From Bradyrhizobium sp. (GTDB lineage Bacteria > Pseudomonadota > Alphaproteobacteria > Rhizobiales > Xanthobacteraceae), in the NCBI RefSeq assembly GCF_016213215.1, contig NZ_JACRAW010000077.1:62001-126000 (forward strand): DNA of 64,000 nt. The letters run 5' to 3'. The notes beneath the pieces are model-generated. The model worked only from the letters and a program-made list of their open reading frames with translations. It ran no database searches and had not been told where the DNA came from. Shown here piece by piece: positions 46,853-56,622 of the stretch; the first letter of the stretch is position 1, and every line of letters begins with the position of its first letter. A program made the position numbers and the translations under genes.

Positions 46853-48018
46853 GCGGTTGCCGTCCGGCCGAACAGCCGCGCAATGCGCTCGTTAGATCTG
46901 TTGATGGCCTCCATGAGGGCCGGCGGCGGCTCCACCACCATGCCCTTGACGATCATCCAGACGCCGAGACCGGTCGCGACCGCAATCATCGCGTATTGGA
47001 TGAGTGGCGCGAGCGGGGACTTCACCGCCATTACCGAGCAGGCGAACCCGGCCATGCGCAAGCCGAACACCGCCAGAATTGCGCCCCCGATCGCCAGGTT
47101 CCGGCTCTGACGCGTGGTGCGCGGCGCACCGAGAAAGGCGAAGGTCAGGGCAGCAAAGACGAAGGGATAGAGCGGCGACATGAAGCGGTCATGCAGCTCG
47201 GCGCGGAACTGCCCGGGGATCTGCATGTAAATGGGGTCATCGGGAGAGGGCGACAGCAGCTCCCAGACGTAGCGTTCGCGAATGCCCAGCCTCACGTCGC
47301 GGCCCTGGTTGGAGAATTTCGACATGTCGAAGGCATAGCGGCCGAATGCGACCAGAGCGGGATCACGCTTGCCTGTCTCGAATCGCTGGAGATTGCCGTC
47401 CTCCAGCACCAGGAACGAGCCGCCGCCGTTCTTCACCACCGTTCCATGGTCGGCCACGATGCTGATGCGTTCCTTCGGATCGCGACGATCGTCGATGAAG
47501 ATGCCGGCAAGAATGCCGCCGGGCAGGCGCTCGCGGATGCGAATGGTCAGGTTCTGGTCGAGCTGGGCGAAACGGCCGGGCTGCAGGATGTTGGTGAGCA
47601 CGTCCGCTGTGATCTCGGCGTCCCACTGCTTGATGCGCCGCATGCCGTCAGGCGAGAGATAGGCCGCAATGAACGCGACCAGCAGGGCCACGGCGCACGT
47701 GGCGTAAACGAACGGGTAGAACAGCCGGAACGGCGAGAAGCCGGCCGCGTTCATCACAATGATTTCGGAATCGGTCGCGAGCTTGTTCAGGGTGTGCGAG
47801 ATCGCGATCATCAGCGCGATCGGCGAGATGATCAGCACCAGCGCCGGAATGACGAGGGCCGTGATGCCAAGAAAGGTCAGGATGGTCTGGCCCTGACTCG
47901 TCATCAGGTCGATGCCGCGCAACGCCTGGGTAATCCAGATCACGCCGGTGAGGCTGACCAGGATCAGCGCGAACGACCCGAGGGTCGTGCGGAAAATATA
48001 CCTATCGATCGACCCCAT
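46849..48018 (-). CDS. lptF: LPS export ABC transporter permease LptF
   Basis: LptF is the partner permease of LptG. The 389-residue protein shows MGSIDRYIFRTTLGSFALIL, the family N-terminus, and SHTLNKLATDSEIIVMNAAGFS, the coupling-helix segment that contacts LptB. A periplasmic domain lies near 120-260. ATG 48018 is used; the track ORF adds nine residues. It is the first gene of the lptF-lptG-lptD-surA-pdxA-rsmA-adh run. Confidence 0.94.
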   Translation of the reverse strand: MGSIDRYIFRTTLGSFALILVSLTGVIWITQALRGIDLMTSQGQTILTFLGITALVIPALVLIISPIALMIAISHTLNKLATDSEIIVMNAAGFSPFRLFYPFVYATCAVALLVAFIAAYLSPDGMRRIKQWDAEITADVLTNILQPGRFAQLDQNLTIRIRERLPGGILAGIFIDDRRDPKERISIVADHGTVVKNGGGSFLVLEDGNLQRFETGKRDPALVAFGRYAFDMSKFSNQGRDVRLGIRERYVWELLSPSPDDPIYMQIPGQFRAELHDRFMSPLYPFVFAALTFAFLGAPRTTRQSRNLAIGGAILAVFGLRMAGFACSVMAVKSPLAPLIQYAMIAVATGLGVWMIVKGMVVEPPPALMEAINRSNERIARLFGRTATA

Positions 48019-48354
48019 CGTTACCGCACGATTCCCGCCCGCCACCGAGGGACTGCGGCTCTCGACCGACCCCCACGAGGGGTCCCCTTCGGTCGTGCCG
48101 CCAACTGTCCAGCCCGCTCATTCTCTCACTACCATCCCTTTGATCCGTCAACAAAATGGCTGGCCCATGGCGCCCTGAGGTTACGGTTAATAATTTGCGC
48201 AATGTGGCCTCCAGGCCACGGGCCGCTTGGCACGGGCCGGGCCGGCAGGCCATAGTACCCCTTATGCGTCCGAACGGAGCAGTGAATCACCGTTCAGACC
48301 ACGGCCCTCGGCGGTAGCCCCGTCCCACAACCAGCCCTTTCGGAGGTTTTGCTC
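48019..48354. other. Divergent intergenic region, lptF and pepA
   Basis: These 336 bases hold both promoters. A nested inverted repeat (CGACCGA ... TCGGTCG, 48063-48095, with CCCC-ACGA-GGGG inside) lies in the lptF leader. A tight hairpin GTGGCCT-CC-AGGCCAC (48204-48219) lies about 135 nt before pepA. An AT-rich GGTTAATAATTT near 48186 may be part of the pepA promoter. No ORF is supported. Confidence 0.5.
48063..48095. repeat. Nested inverted repeat upstream of lptF
   Basis: Outer arms CGACCGA (48063-48069) and TCGGTCG (48089-48095) enclose an inner CCCC-ACGA-GGGG dyad. It may fold in the lptF leader RNA, 45 nt before the start codon. Confidence 0.45.
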
Positions 48355-49848
48355 ATGTCCGACGCCGTCAAGGTCGGCTTCGTTCCGCTTTCCGTCGCAC
48401 CCCGCGGTATTTTGGTGGTGTTTTGCGATGAGGGCTTGAAGTTCGGCGCGGCGACCCGCAAGGCGCTCGGCTCGGCCGCCGATCTGGTCGGGAAGGCGGC
48501 CGCGACCAGCCGATTCAAGGGCAAGAGCGGCTCGATGCTGGATATCCTCGCTCCGCAGGGGCTCAAGGTCTCGCGCCTGCTCGTGATCGGGGTCGGCAAG
48601 GTCTCGTCGCTGAAGAGCAGCGACTACCTGAAATTCGGGGGCGCCGCGGCCAGCAAGCTTGCTCCCGGCAGCAATGCCATGACGATCATCGCGGAGTTGC
48701 CGGACGAAGCCATCAAGACCGAACAGGCGGTCGCCGTCGCTTCCGGGGTGAGGCTTCGGGCCTACCGGTTCGATCGCTACAAGACCAAGAAGAAGGACGA
48801 CGAACAGGGCGTCCTGCGCGCTGATGTGGCGGTCGCCGACGTTGCCGGCGCGCGCAAGGCGTTCGGCCCGGCCGGGCATGTCGTGGACGGCGTGATCATG
48901 GCGCGCGACCTGGTCAACGAGCCGCCGAACGTACTTCATCCGCCGGAATTCGCCCGGCGCGCGACGCAGCTGCGCAAGCTTGGCGTCCATGTCGAGGTGC
49001 TCGACGTCAGGGCGATGACCAGGCTCGGCATGGGCGCGCTGCTTGGGGTGGCGCAAGGCTCCGCGCACCCTGGACGCACGGTGATCATGCGCTGGAACGG
49101 TGGAAAACGAGGCGAGACGCCGATAGCGTTCGTCGGCAAGGGCGTTTGCTTCGATACCGGCGGCATATCCATCAAGCCTGCAGGCAGCATGGAAGACATG
49201 AAGGGCGACATGGGCGGCGCCGCCTGCGTCGTCGGCCTGATGCACGCGCTGGCCGCACGCAAGGCGCGGGTCAACGCGGTCGGCGCCATCGGCCTCGTCG
49301 AGAACATGCCTGACGGCAATGCCCAGCGGCCGGGTGACATCGTCACCTCGATGTCCGGCCAGACCATCGAGATCATCAACACCGACGCGGAAGGTCGATT
49401 GGTGCTGGCCGACCTGCTCTGGTACGTCGCCAAGAAGATCAAGCCGAAATGCATGATCGACCTTGCGACCCTCACCGGCGCGATCATGGTGGCGCTCGGC
49501 ACCGAACATGCCGGCATTTTCTCCAACAATGAAGAACTGGCAGATCGGCTGACCCAGGCGGGACTGGAAACCGGCGAACGGGTGTGGCGGCTGCCGCTGG
49601 GGCCCGAGTACGACAAGCTCATCGATTCACAGTTCGCCGACATGAAGAACACCGGCGGTCGCCATGGCGGCTCGATCACCGCGGCGCAATTTCTGCAGCG
49701 CTTCGTCGATGATACGCCTTGGGCGCATATCGACATCGCGGGTACCGCTATGGGTGCGCCGAAATCGGATATCAATCAGAGCTGGGGCTCCGGTTACGGC
49801 GTTCGCCTTCTGGATCGCCTGGTTGCGGACCACTACGAGAAGAAATGA
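48355..49848 (+). CDS. pepA: Leucyl aminopeptidase
   Basis: PepA is a hexameric di-metal M17 aminopeptidase. The 497-residue protein has the metal and catalytic motifs [19 protein letters not shown] and [16 protein letters not shown], with ATLTGA following. In E. coli PepA also binds DNA; nothing here tests that. ATG 48355 has an upstream CGGAGG. The stop overlaps holC (ATGA), the pepA-holC pair seen in many proteobacteria. Confidence 0.96.
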   Translation: MSDAVKVGFVPLSVAPRGILVVFCDEGLKFGAATRKALGSAADLVGKAAATSRFKGKSGSMLDILAPQGLKVSRLLVIGVGKVSSLKSSDYLKFGGAAASKLAPGSNAMTIIAELPDEAIKTEQAVAVASGVRLRAYRFDRYKTKKKDDEQGVLRADVAVADVAGARKAFGPAGHVVDGVIMARDLVNEPPNVLHPPEFARRATQLRKLGVHVEVLDVRAMTRLGMGALLGVAQGSAHPGRTVIMRWNGGKRGETPIAFVGKGVCFDTGGISIKPAGSMEDMKGDMGGAACVVGLMHALAARKARVNAVGAIGLVENMPDGNAQRPGDIVTSMSGQTIEIINTDAEGRLVLADLLWYVAKKIKPKCMIDLATLTGAIMVALGTEHAGIFSNNEELADRLTQAGLETGERVWRLPLGPEYDKLIDSQFADMKNTGGRHGGSITAAQFLQRFVDDTPWAHIDIAGTAMGAPKSDINQSWGSGYGVRLLDRLVADHYEKK

Positions 49849-50297
49849 CGGAAGTTCTCTTCTACCACCTGCAAAATATCTCGGTGGAAAACGTCTTGCC
49901 GCCGCTGCTCGAGAAATCGCTGGAGCGGGGCTGGCGCGCCGTCGTGCAGTCGACCTCGCCGGAACGCGCCGATGCGCTCGACGCGCATTTGTGGACTTAT
50001 CGTGACGATTCGTTCCTGCCGCATGCAACCTGGCGTGCGACTGATGTGCATGATCAGCCCATCGTGCTGGCGATCGAGGAGCACAACCCAAACGGGGCCA
50101 ACGTCCGCTTCCTCGTCGACAACGCCGCTTTGCCTGCCGATTCGCACAGCTATGAGCGCATGGTGCTGCTGTTCAACGGAGATGACGAGGATGGGCTCCT
50201 TGCCGCCCGCGCCGCCTGGACCGATTGCAAGACGAGGGGATTCGAGGTCACCTACTGGCAGGCCGACGAGCGCGGCCGGTGGCAGCGGCGCGAATAG
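49845..50297 (+). CDS. holC: DNA polymerase III subunit chi
   Basis: Chi links the clamp loader to single-strand binding protein. The 150-residue protein starts [10 protein letters not shown] and contains [35 protein letters not shown] and [11 protein letters not shown], all typical of HolC. ATG 49845 overlaps the pepA stop; the track ORF begins inside pepA. No holD (psi) is present, as is usual in alphaproteobacteria. Confidence 0.94.
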   Translation: MTEVLFYHLQNISVENVLPPLLEKSLERGWRAVVQSTSPERADALDAHLWTYRDDSFLPHATWRATDVHDQPIVLAIEEHNPNGANVRFLVDNAALPADSHSYERMVLLFNGDDEDGLLAARAAWTDCKTRGFEVTYWQADERGRWQRRE

Positions 50298-50425
50298 CGA
50301 GCCTGAGGAATTAATGATAATCTGCACTTTTGAGAACGCCGGGGTCATCCGGCCACGGTCGTGCCGCAAAGTGGTGTTGGGACAATCCTTTAGGGCTGGA
50401 TCTTAGGGTGAGAATTTAGTTCGCC

Positions 50426-50953
50426 GTGCGACATCAAAGACGTTCTTCAACATTGCTCCTGGCGTTGCTTGCGGTGGCCCCGCTGATTGCGGGCTGCTCA
50501 GGCGCGTCCGAATTCTTGTCGAAGGATGCCGAGTGGTTCTCGCGGCCCGGCCGGCTGTTCGTCAAGAACGTGTCGATCGAAACGCCGCCACTTACGCCCG
50601 ACAGAGCGGTCACTCCCGATGATCTTGTGAGCGCCGATGGCGCATGTCCCGGCATGACACCGCCCGCTGTGCCGGCGGATGCCAACGCATCGACCGCCGC
50701 TCCGCCTTCGGGAGGGGGAACGGTCGCGCTTGGCCACACCGAGTGTGATGTCGTGCGCGGCATCGGTGCGCCGGACGGCGTGAACCTCTCGAGCAACGCG
50801 CGCGGCGACCGCGTTGCGGTCGTGACCTGGTCGCGCGGACCGCGCGCCGGAATCTATACCTTCACCGCCGGCCGCCTGAGCTCGATCGAGGGTACGCCCG
50901 AACCGCAGCCTGCGGCCAAGCCGAGAGCGAAAAAGAAGTCATCTGCGACCTAG
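50426..50953 (+). CDS. Lipoprotein of unknown function
   Basis: The 175-residue product starts at a GTG with a lipoprotein signal; the lipobox is IAGC at residues 21-24. It then has a Thr/Pro/Ala-rich segment and a C-terminal block, LGHTECDVVRGIGAPDGVNL then VAVVTWSRGPRAGIYTFTAGRL. That block looks like a small two-layer fold of the BamE/SmpA kind. The fold is inference. A basic tail (KPRAKKKSSAT) ends it. Its stop shares a CTAG with the convergent ABC-F stop. Confidence 0.75.
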   Translation: MRHQRRSSTLLLALLAVAPLIAGCSGASEFLSKDAEWFSRPGRLFVKNVSIETPPLTPDRAVTPDDLVSADGACPGMTPPAVPADANASTAAPPSGGGTVALGHTECDVVRGIGAPDGVNLSSNARGDRVAVVTWSRGPRAGIYTFTAGRLSSIEGTPEPQPAAKPRAKKKSSAT

Positions 50954-52806
50954 CCGGCCGCCTCGTCGTATTGGGCGCTGGCCTCGAGCCATTCCTCTTC
51001 CGCGCTTGCCAGCGCGGTGGCGGCGTTGGCGCGGGCCTTGCTCAATTGCGCGGCCTGCTTCGGATCGCGGGTGAAGACATCCGGCAATGCCAGCGCGGTG
51101 TCGATCTTGGCGATGATCTCGCTGATCCGGGCGATCTCGGCCTCTGCTTCGGCGATCCGCTTCCTCAGCGGCGCCCGGTTTTCCGCCTTGTTGCGCTGGG
51201 GTTTGCCGACCGTGTCGGTCCGTTCGCGCGTCTCGGTGCTGCGCGCCGACAGCACCAGGCGCCGATAATCCTCCAGATCGCCGTCATAACTTGTAACCGT
51301 GCGGTCGGCGACCAGCCACAGCCGGTCGGCGCAGGCTTCGATCAGATATTGATCGTGCGAGACCATGATGACCGCGCCGGGAAACTCGTTGATCGCTTCC
51401 GCGAGCGCTGCGCGGCTGTCGATGTCAAGATGGTTGGTCGGCTCGTCCAGGATGATCATGTTGGGCCCGAAGAAGGTCGCGAGCCCGAGCAGCAGCCTTG
51501 CCTTCTCGCCGCCCGACAGGCTGCTGGCCGGTGTGTCGGCGGCCTTGCCGGAAAACCCGATCGCGCCGGCCCGCGCGCGCACCTTGGCTTCGGGCGCGTC
51601 CTGCATCAGCTTGCGGATGTGATCGTAGGCCGACGCCGCTTCGTCCAGTTCGTCGAGCTGGTGCTGCGCGAAATAGGCGACCGACAGCTTTTCGGCGCGC
51701 GTCATTCTGCCGGAGAACGGCGCAAGGCGACCCGCCAGCAGTTTCACCAGCGTCGACTTGCCGTTGCCGTTGGCGCCCAAGAGCGCGATGCGATCGTCGT
51801 TGTCGATCCGCAAGGTGACGCGGTTCAGCACCGGGTTCTCAGGATCATAGCCCACAGAGACATTGTCGACGGCGATGATCGGCGGCGACAGGGTTTTTTC
51901 CGGCGGCGGAAAAGAGATTTCCTGCACGTCCTGCGTCACCAGCGCCGCGACGGGTTTCATCTTCTCCAGCATCTTGACCCGCGACTGGGCCTGGCGTGCC
52001 TTGGAGGCCTTCGCCTTGAAGCGGTCGACGAAGGCCTGCAGCCGCTTGCGCTCGGACTCCTGGCGCTTGACCGCCTTGGCATCGAGCATTTCGCGCGCGG
52101 CGCGCTGCTCCTCGAAGGCGGAGTAGGTGCCCCGATACAGCGTGAGCTTGCCGCGATCCAGGTGGAGGATCTGGTCGACCGAACTCTCCAACAGGTCGCG
52201 GTCATGGCTGACCACGATCACGGTGCGTGGGTAGTGGGCGAGGTGGTCTTCGAGCCAGAGCGTGCCTTCGAGGTCGAGATAGTTGGTGGGCTCGTCGAGC
52301 AGCAAAATGTCGGGCACCGCAAACAGAGTGGCCGCGAGTGCAACGCGCATGCGCCAGCCGCCGGAGAATTCCGAGCACGGCCGCGCCTGGTCAGCCGCGG
52401 AAAAGCCGAGACCGCTCAGGATCGCCGCCGCGCGTGCCGGCGCCGAATGGGCATCGATGTCGACGAGGCGGGTCTGGATTTCAGCAATCCGGTGCGGGTC
52501 GGTCGCGCTCTCGGCCTCACGCAACAGGGAATCGCGTTCAAGGTCAGCCTTCAGGACGATCTCGATCAGGCTTTCCGGTCCGTTGGGTGCCTCCTGAGCG
52601 AGACTGCCGACGCGCCAGCGCGGCGGGATCGTGATCGTGCCGCTCTCGGCTGCGAGTTCACCGCGGATGACCTTGAACAAGGTCGATTTCCCGGTGCCGT
52701 TGCGCCCCACAAGGCCGACGCGCGCACCGGGTGCGATCTGCGCGGAACTGTGGTCGATCAGGAGACGTCCGGCGAGCCGGATCGACAGGTCGGTGATGGA
52801 CAGCAT
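50950..52806 (-). CDS. ABC-F family ATP-binding protein
   Basis: This soluble twin ABC protein of 618 residues lacks membrane segments. The first Walker A is GRNGTGKSTL near 35-44, with SGGWRMRVALA and LLDEPTNYLDLEG. The second is GANGNGKSTL near 342, with SLSGGEKARLLLG and ILDEPTNHLDI. A Lys/Arg/Gln linker (about 240-285) joins the two, and a coiled-coil C-terminus follows, as in Uup/YheS. Such proteins act on ribosomes. It is not clearly an antibiotic-resistance type. Confidence 0.93.
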   Translation of the reverse strand: MLSITDLSIRLAGRLLIDHSSAQIAPGARVGLVGRNGTGKSTLFKVIRGELAAESGTITIPPRWRVGSLAQEAPNGPESLIEIVLKADLERDSLLREAESATDPHRIAEIQTRLVDIDAHSAPARAAAILSGLGFSAADQARPCSEFSGGWRMRVALAATLFAVPDILLLDEPTNYLDLEGTLWLEDHLAHYPRTVIVVSHDRDLLESSVDQILHLDRGKLTLYRGTYSAFEEQRAAREMLDAKAVKRQESERKRLQAFVDRFKAKASKARQAQSRVKMLEKMKPVAALVTQDVQEISFPPPEKTLSPPIIAVDNVSVGYDPENPVLNRVTLRIDNDDRIALLGANGNGKSTLVKLLAGRLAPFSGRMTRAEKLSVAYFAQHQLDELDEAASAYDHIRKLMQDAPEAKVRARAGAIGFSGKAADTPASSLSGGEKARLLLGLATFFGPNMIILDEPTNHLDIDSRAALAEAINEFPGAVIMVSHDQYLIEACADRLWLVADRTVTSYDGDLEDYRRLVLSARSTETRERTDTVGKPQRNKAENRAPLRKRIAEAEAEIARISEIIAKIDTALALPDVFTRDPKQAAQLSKARANAATALASAEEEWLEASAQYDEAAG

Positions 52807-52856
52807 GCGGCGTTCTCACCGCTGCCGGCGCCAAACGCAACCCGTTTTTGTAAGCT

Positions 52857-53039
52857 CTAGTTGGGCGAGCCGCCGTCCCGGTCGCGTTTCCTGAGTTCGT
52901 CCATCAGGAACTGAAGATGCGGGGTGAGGCGCGTCTGTGGCCGAAGGTTTTGCTGCAGCCGCTCGCCGACAGCATCGCAAATCGATCGGCTGGTCTTCCG
53001 ATCCATCGATTCGCTGTCATTGGCTATTCGGCCGTTCAT
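52857..53039 (-). CDS. Small conserved-looking hypothetical protein
   Basis: The 60-residue protein contains DRKTSRSICDAVGERLQQNL and HLQFLMDELRKRD, a helical polar sequence that I believe recurs in rhizobia, with no known function. ATG 53039 is used in preference to the GTG at 53075. It ends 50 nt upstream of the ABC-F gene on the same strand and may precede it in one transcript. Confidence 0.65.
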   Translation of the reverse strand: MNGRIANDSESMDRKTSRSICDAVGERLQQNLRPQTRLTPHLQFLMDELRKRDRDGGSPN

Positions 53040-53172
53040 GACGGGTTCCGTGGCAATGGTGTCGGCTCGCCTCACCTTACCAAGTCAGTGGCCGCCAAAT
53101 TGTTTCGCGCTTTGCTGGCGATAGCGGCGGGTCTAGTTAAAATTGCGTCAAGACAACGCGCCCGCAAGACAA

Positions 53173-53196
53173 AGCCCCGGCGCAATCGCCGGGGCT
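53173..53196 (-). terminator. Rho-independent terminator of the Gly/His-rich gene
   Basis: AGCCCCGGCG and CGCCGGGGCT pair perfectly over 10 bp around a CAAT loop. On the minus strand TTTGTCTT follows. It lies 23 nt after the Gly/His-rich gene stop. Confidence 0.85.
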
Positions 53197-53219
53197 GTCG
53201 TTCGCGGTCGCCAATTCGA

Positions 53220-53480
53220 TCAGTAGCAGCGGTTCACAAGCTGCCAGCGCGGCCCCCAAGGCGTGGGAACCAGCTGTCGGACGTAGCAGCCGCCGTGGCC
53301 GTAAACACGGGGGCCGCGGACAAAGTGGCGCGGTCCGCCGTGATGCCCTCCGCCGTGATGCCATCCGCCGTGCCAGCCACCGCCATGCCAGCCGCCCCCG
53401 GCGGAGGCTGAAGTCGGCGCCAGGGCCGCTGCACCCAGTGACGCCGCGGCAACTGCAACCAGCGAGAGTTTGCGTAACAT
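53220..53480 (-). CDS. Secreted Gly/His/Trp-rich protein
   Basis: The 86-residue product has a signal peptide ending SASA near 26. A low-complexity stretch follows (GGGWHGGGWHGGWHHGGGHHGG), then a short block with two cysteines ending WQLVNRCY. Such rhizobial proteins are common but uncharacterised; metal binding through the His cluster is plausible. It has its own terminator downstream and an ATG at 53480. Confidence 0.75.
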   Translation of the reverse strand: MLRKLSLVAVAAASLGAAALAPTSASAGGGWHGGGWHGGWHHGGGHHGGPRHFVRGPRVYGHGGCYVRQLVPTPWGPRWQLVNRCY

Positions 53481-53784
53481 GGTCGTCTCCTTGAACCAAT
53501 TCGGCGCAGCAGGCGCCGCCTGATGGATTTGCGACGGCCCACCACTCTAGTCCCGAGAATCTTAAGAGGCTTGAAGTGGCGGTCCGTTGCAGAAAGACTA
53601 TTCCTGCCAGGCTGAACCGTGCCGCGACGGGCGCTGCAGAAAGGGTTCATCTTCGTGAAATTGTTGTAATTCCGGAGCTTTCCATCTGGCCGCTGGCGCA
53701 AGCCGTAGGCCTACTCGCTTGCCGTTCGCGATGGGCGCCGATATAAGCCGCCAACTCCCACAGTCCGCTATTCAAGGAAGCACC
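53481..53784. other. Divergent region, Gly/His-rich gene and ndk
   Basis: These 304 bases contain the promoters of two divergent genes. I see no strong palindrome, no clean -35/-10 pair and no supported ORF; the GAAGCACC before 53785 is a weak ribosome site for ndk. Confidence 0.35.
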
Positions 53785-54207
53785 ATGGCGATTGAACGCA
53801 CCTTCTCGATCATCAAGCCCGACGCGACCGCCCGCAACCTCACCGGTGCGGTCAACGCCGTGATCGAAAAGGCGGGGCTTCGCGTCGTGGCCCAGAAGCG
53901 GATCCGCATGACCAAGGAGCAGGCGGAGACCTTCTATGCCGTCCACAAGAGCCGGCCGTTCTTCGGCGAGCTCGTCGAGTTCATGACCTCGGGCCCGGTC
54001 GTGGTGCAGGTCCTCGAAGGCGAGAACGCCATTGCCAAATACCGCGAGGTGATGGGCGCGACCGATCCGGCCAAGGCAGCCGACGGCACGATCCGCAAAC
54101 TCTATGCAAAGTCGATCGGCGAGAACTCGGTGCACGGGTCGGACGCGCCGGAGAGGGCGGTGGTCGAGATCGCTCAATTCTTCTCGGGCAACGAAATCGT
54201 CGGCTGA
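53785..54207 (+). CDS. ndk: Nucleoside diphosphate kinase
   Basis: Ndk transfers the gamma phosphate of ATP to nucleoside diphosphates. The 140-residue protein starts [14 protein letters not shown] and has the catalytic His117 in [10 protein letters not shown] 53785 gives the exact family N-terminus; the track ORF begins 22 codons earlier. It is followed by a TerC-family gene after 42 nt. Confidence 0.97.
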   Translation: MAIERTFSIIKPDATARNLTGAVNAVIEKAGLRVVAQKRIRMTKEQAETFYAVHKSRPFFGELVEFMTSGPVVVQVLEGENAIAKYREVMGATDPAKAADGTIRKLYAKSIGENSVHGSDAPERAVVEIAQFFSGNEIVG

Positions 54208-54249
54208 TCCGCCGACTTTGGCGCTGGCCGCTGGCCGAAAGGAACTATC

Positions 54250-55107
54250 GTGGACTGGCTTTGGCAGATGCTGGACCCCGGCAACGTCGGGAATGCTCTC
54301 GCCGCGTTCAACAAGGAAATGGTAGAGCCGGCGTTCTGGGTGGCCGTCGGGAAGATCATCTGGATCAACATCCTCCTGTCCGGCGATAACGCGCTGGTGA
54401 TTGCGCTGGCGTGCCGCGGCCTGCAGCCGCGGCATCGGCTTTGGGGCATGGTGCTTGGCGCCGGCGCGGCCGTGCTGCTGCGTATCATCTTCACCGGCAT
54501 CGTTGTGACGCTGATGGGACTGCCGTACCTCAAGCTGGCCGGCGGGCTGGCGCTGCTCTTCATTGCGACCAAACTGGTCGTCCCTGACAATGAGGGGGAG
54601 GACGAGGTCGAGTCCGCCTCCCATCTGTGGCACGCCGTGCAGATCGTCCTGATCGCCGACATCGTCATGAGCCTGGACAACGTCATCGCGGTGGCGGCCG
54701 CCGCCAAAGGCAGCGTGCCGCTGTTGATCTTCGGCCTTGCCATCAGCATTCCGCTGATCGTCGCCGGTGCCGCGCTGATCATGGCGCTGCTTGAAAAACT
54801 GCCGGTCCTGGTTTGGGCCGGTGCTGCGCTGTTGGGCTGGATCGCGGGCGAGGTGATCGCGACCGATCCCGGCGTTCATCCGAAGCTGAACGAACTGTCC
54901 GCCGGCCCGCTCGGCCAGATGCTGGATTCGTGGCTCGCCGCCTTGCGGATTGCGCCGCAATTCGCTCACGAGGGGCCGGGCAGCGAGTTCGCCTGCGCCG
55001 CGCTTGGCGTCGTCATCGTTCTGACCGCCGGCTACATCTGGCGGCGGCGCAGCCTGTATCACTCGGCGCTGCAGGCCTCCAAGCGCCACGCCGAAATCTC
55101 GGGCTGA
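54250..55107 (+). CDS. TerC/YjbE family integral membrane protein
   Basis: The 285-residue protein has about seven membrane helices. It carries the TerC-type pairs INILLSGDNALVIALAC near 38-54 and DIVMSLDNVIAVAAAA near 137-152, whose acidic residues lie in the membrane. TerC-family proteins are linked to metal (often Mn) export. It begins with GTG 54250. Its TGA abuts the convergent ppx stop with no gap. Confidence 0.9.
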   Translation: MDWLWQMLDPGNVGNALAAFNKEMVEPAFWVAVGKIIWINILLSGDNALVIALACRGLQPRHRLWGMVLGAGAAVLLRIIFTGIVVTLMGLPYLKLAGGLALLFIATKLVVPDNEGEDEVESASHLWHAVQIVLIADIVMSLDNVIAVAAAAKGSVPLLIFGLAISIPLIVAGAALIMALLEKLPVLVWAGAALLGWIAGEVIATDPGVHPKLNELSAGPLGQMLDSWLAALRIAPQFAHEGPGSEFACAALGVVIVLTAGYIWRRRSLYHSALQASKRHAEISG

Positions 55108-56610
55108 CTATCTCCTGACGATCGAGCCGGAGCGGCCGATCAATCGGGCGAGCTGCTTGAAGCGGCTGCCGACGCGATCGGCGACGAGATCGCCCATGCG
55201 GTGCTCGAACACCAGCATGAGTTCGTTGCTTCGGTTGCGGAAGTGGGTTGCCGGCAACACGCCGGGCCGCGCCGCCGAGATCAGATGAGCCACCCGCAAG
55301 GCGGCGCCGAGCAGCTGGGCGCGCTCGAGCGTGGCAGGCGAAACCATGTCCTGGATGATTGGCGGCGGCTCGTTCTCCTCGCGCAAGCCGGCATATCGAT
55401 AGAAGACCGACAGCGCGACGAAGGCCCGACCTTCGTGGGTAATCGCGCCGAAATTGCCGTTGGTGATCAGGCTGAGCGTCTGCTCGCCGCGATGATCCGG
55501 ATGCACGCGCCAGCCGATGTCGGAAAGCAGGCAGGCGGCGTGGCGCAGGCGGCGCTCTTCCTCGCTCTCGCGCAGCTTGATCACGCGCATGAAGCGATCG
55601 GTCCAATCGATCAATTCGTGCGCATGGCGTGCCGATCGCGACAGGAGCTGGTTCAAGGCCTCGGCGGCGCAGATCAGCCCGTCCTTGGCGCGCTCGGACT
55701 CCGGCAGCTTCTCGTGCAGCAGGCCTTCGCGCACGCCGTAGGTCGAGAACACGATGGTCGTCGGCTTGGCCACGCGGATAATGTACTCGAGGACGAGCGC
55801 CGCATAGGTCAATAACGGCCGCCGCGCATCGGCCACCACTTCGATATCGGCCAGCATGTTGGCCGCGGCCAGCCGCCGCAGTCGCCGCGCGAAATCCAGG
55901 GCGTCGGGTGCCGGGATCGAATAGCCGTGCATCACCTGCAGGGGATATCCGCTCTGGATGATGTGGATGCGCGCCAGCGCGCGCCAGGTGCCCCCGACCG
56001 CGTAGAAGGTGCGGCCGTTGCCGGCCTTGAGTTGCGATACATCCGACAACTTGTTCCTGACGATACGCTCCGCCCGCTTCAGCGATTTGTGGGCAAGGTC
56101 CTGCAGCGCGAGCCCGCCGAGCGGCAACGTGACGCCGCCGCGAACGCTGTTGCGTCGCACGTCGATCAGTTCCAGCGAGCCGCCGCCGAGATCGCCGACG
56201 ATGCCATCCGGCTCGTGAACGCCGGAAACCACGCCGAGCGCCGATAGGTGCGCCTCGCGCGGTCCGGACAGGATCTCGATCTTGACGCCGCAGATGCGTT
56301 CGGCCTTGGCGATGAAGTCCGGGCCGTTGCTGGCGTCGCGACAGGCGGCGGTCGCGATGGCATAGATGCGACCGACCTGCATCACCTTGCAGAGCGCGTG
56401 AAACCGCCGCAGCGAGGTCAAGGCCCTGGCGACGGCGTCGGGAGGCAAAAGCCCCGTGCTCTGCACCTCGCGGCCCAGCCCGCACAGCGTCTTTTCGTTG
56501 AAAAGGGGCAGAAGACTGCGCGTCAGCGTTTCATAGACGACGAGACGAACGGAGTTCGAGCCGATGTCGATCACCGCGACGCTTGAGCCGCGCTTGCGCC
56601 GCCGTTTCAC
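55108..56610 (-). CDS. ppx: Exopolyphosphatase (Ppx/GppA family)
   Basis: Ppx removes terminal phosphates from polyphosphate; GppA homologues also act on pppGpp. The 500-residue protein starts VAVIDIGSNSVRLVVYE, has the GDLGGGSLEL phosphate loop near 146 and an HD-like C-terminal region. The start is a GTG at 56610, 12 nt downstream of ppk, so a ppk-ppx operon sets polyphosphate turnover. Confidence 0.93.
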   Translation of the reverse strand: MKRRRKRGSSVAVIDIGSNSVRLVVYETLTRSLLPLFNEKTLCGLGREVQSTGLLPPDAVARALTSLRRFHALCKVMQVGRIYAIATAACRDASNGPDFIAKAERICGVKIEILSGPREAHLSALGVVSGVHEPDGIVGDLGGGSLELIDVRRNSVRGGVTLPLGGLALQDLAHKSLKRAERIVRNKLSDVSQLKAGNGRTFYAVGGTWRALARIHIIQSGYPLQVMHGYSIPAPDALDFARRLRRLAAANMLADIEVVADARRPLLTYAALVLEYIIRVAKPTTIVFSTYGVREGLLHEKLPESERAKDGLICAAEALNQLLSRSARHAHELIDWTDRFMRVIKLRESEEERRLRHAACLLSDIGWRVHPDHRGEQTLSLITNGNFGAITHEGRAFVALSVFYRYAGLREENEPPPIIQDMVSPATLERAQLLGAALRVAHLISAARPGVLPATHFRNRSNELMLVFEHRMGDLVADRVGSRFKQLARLIGRSGSIVRR

Positions 56611-56622
56611 GGCAAGCTCCCC

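Noticed and set aside
50971-52860. 629-residue plus ORF over the ABC-F gene
   Set aside because: The minus strand carries both Walker A motifs and ABC signatures, so this is a shadow.
53647-55089. 480-residue minus ORF over ndk and the TerC-family gene
   Set aside because: Spans two well-supported plus-strand genes and shows only basic/Asp low-complexity sequence.
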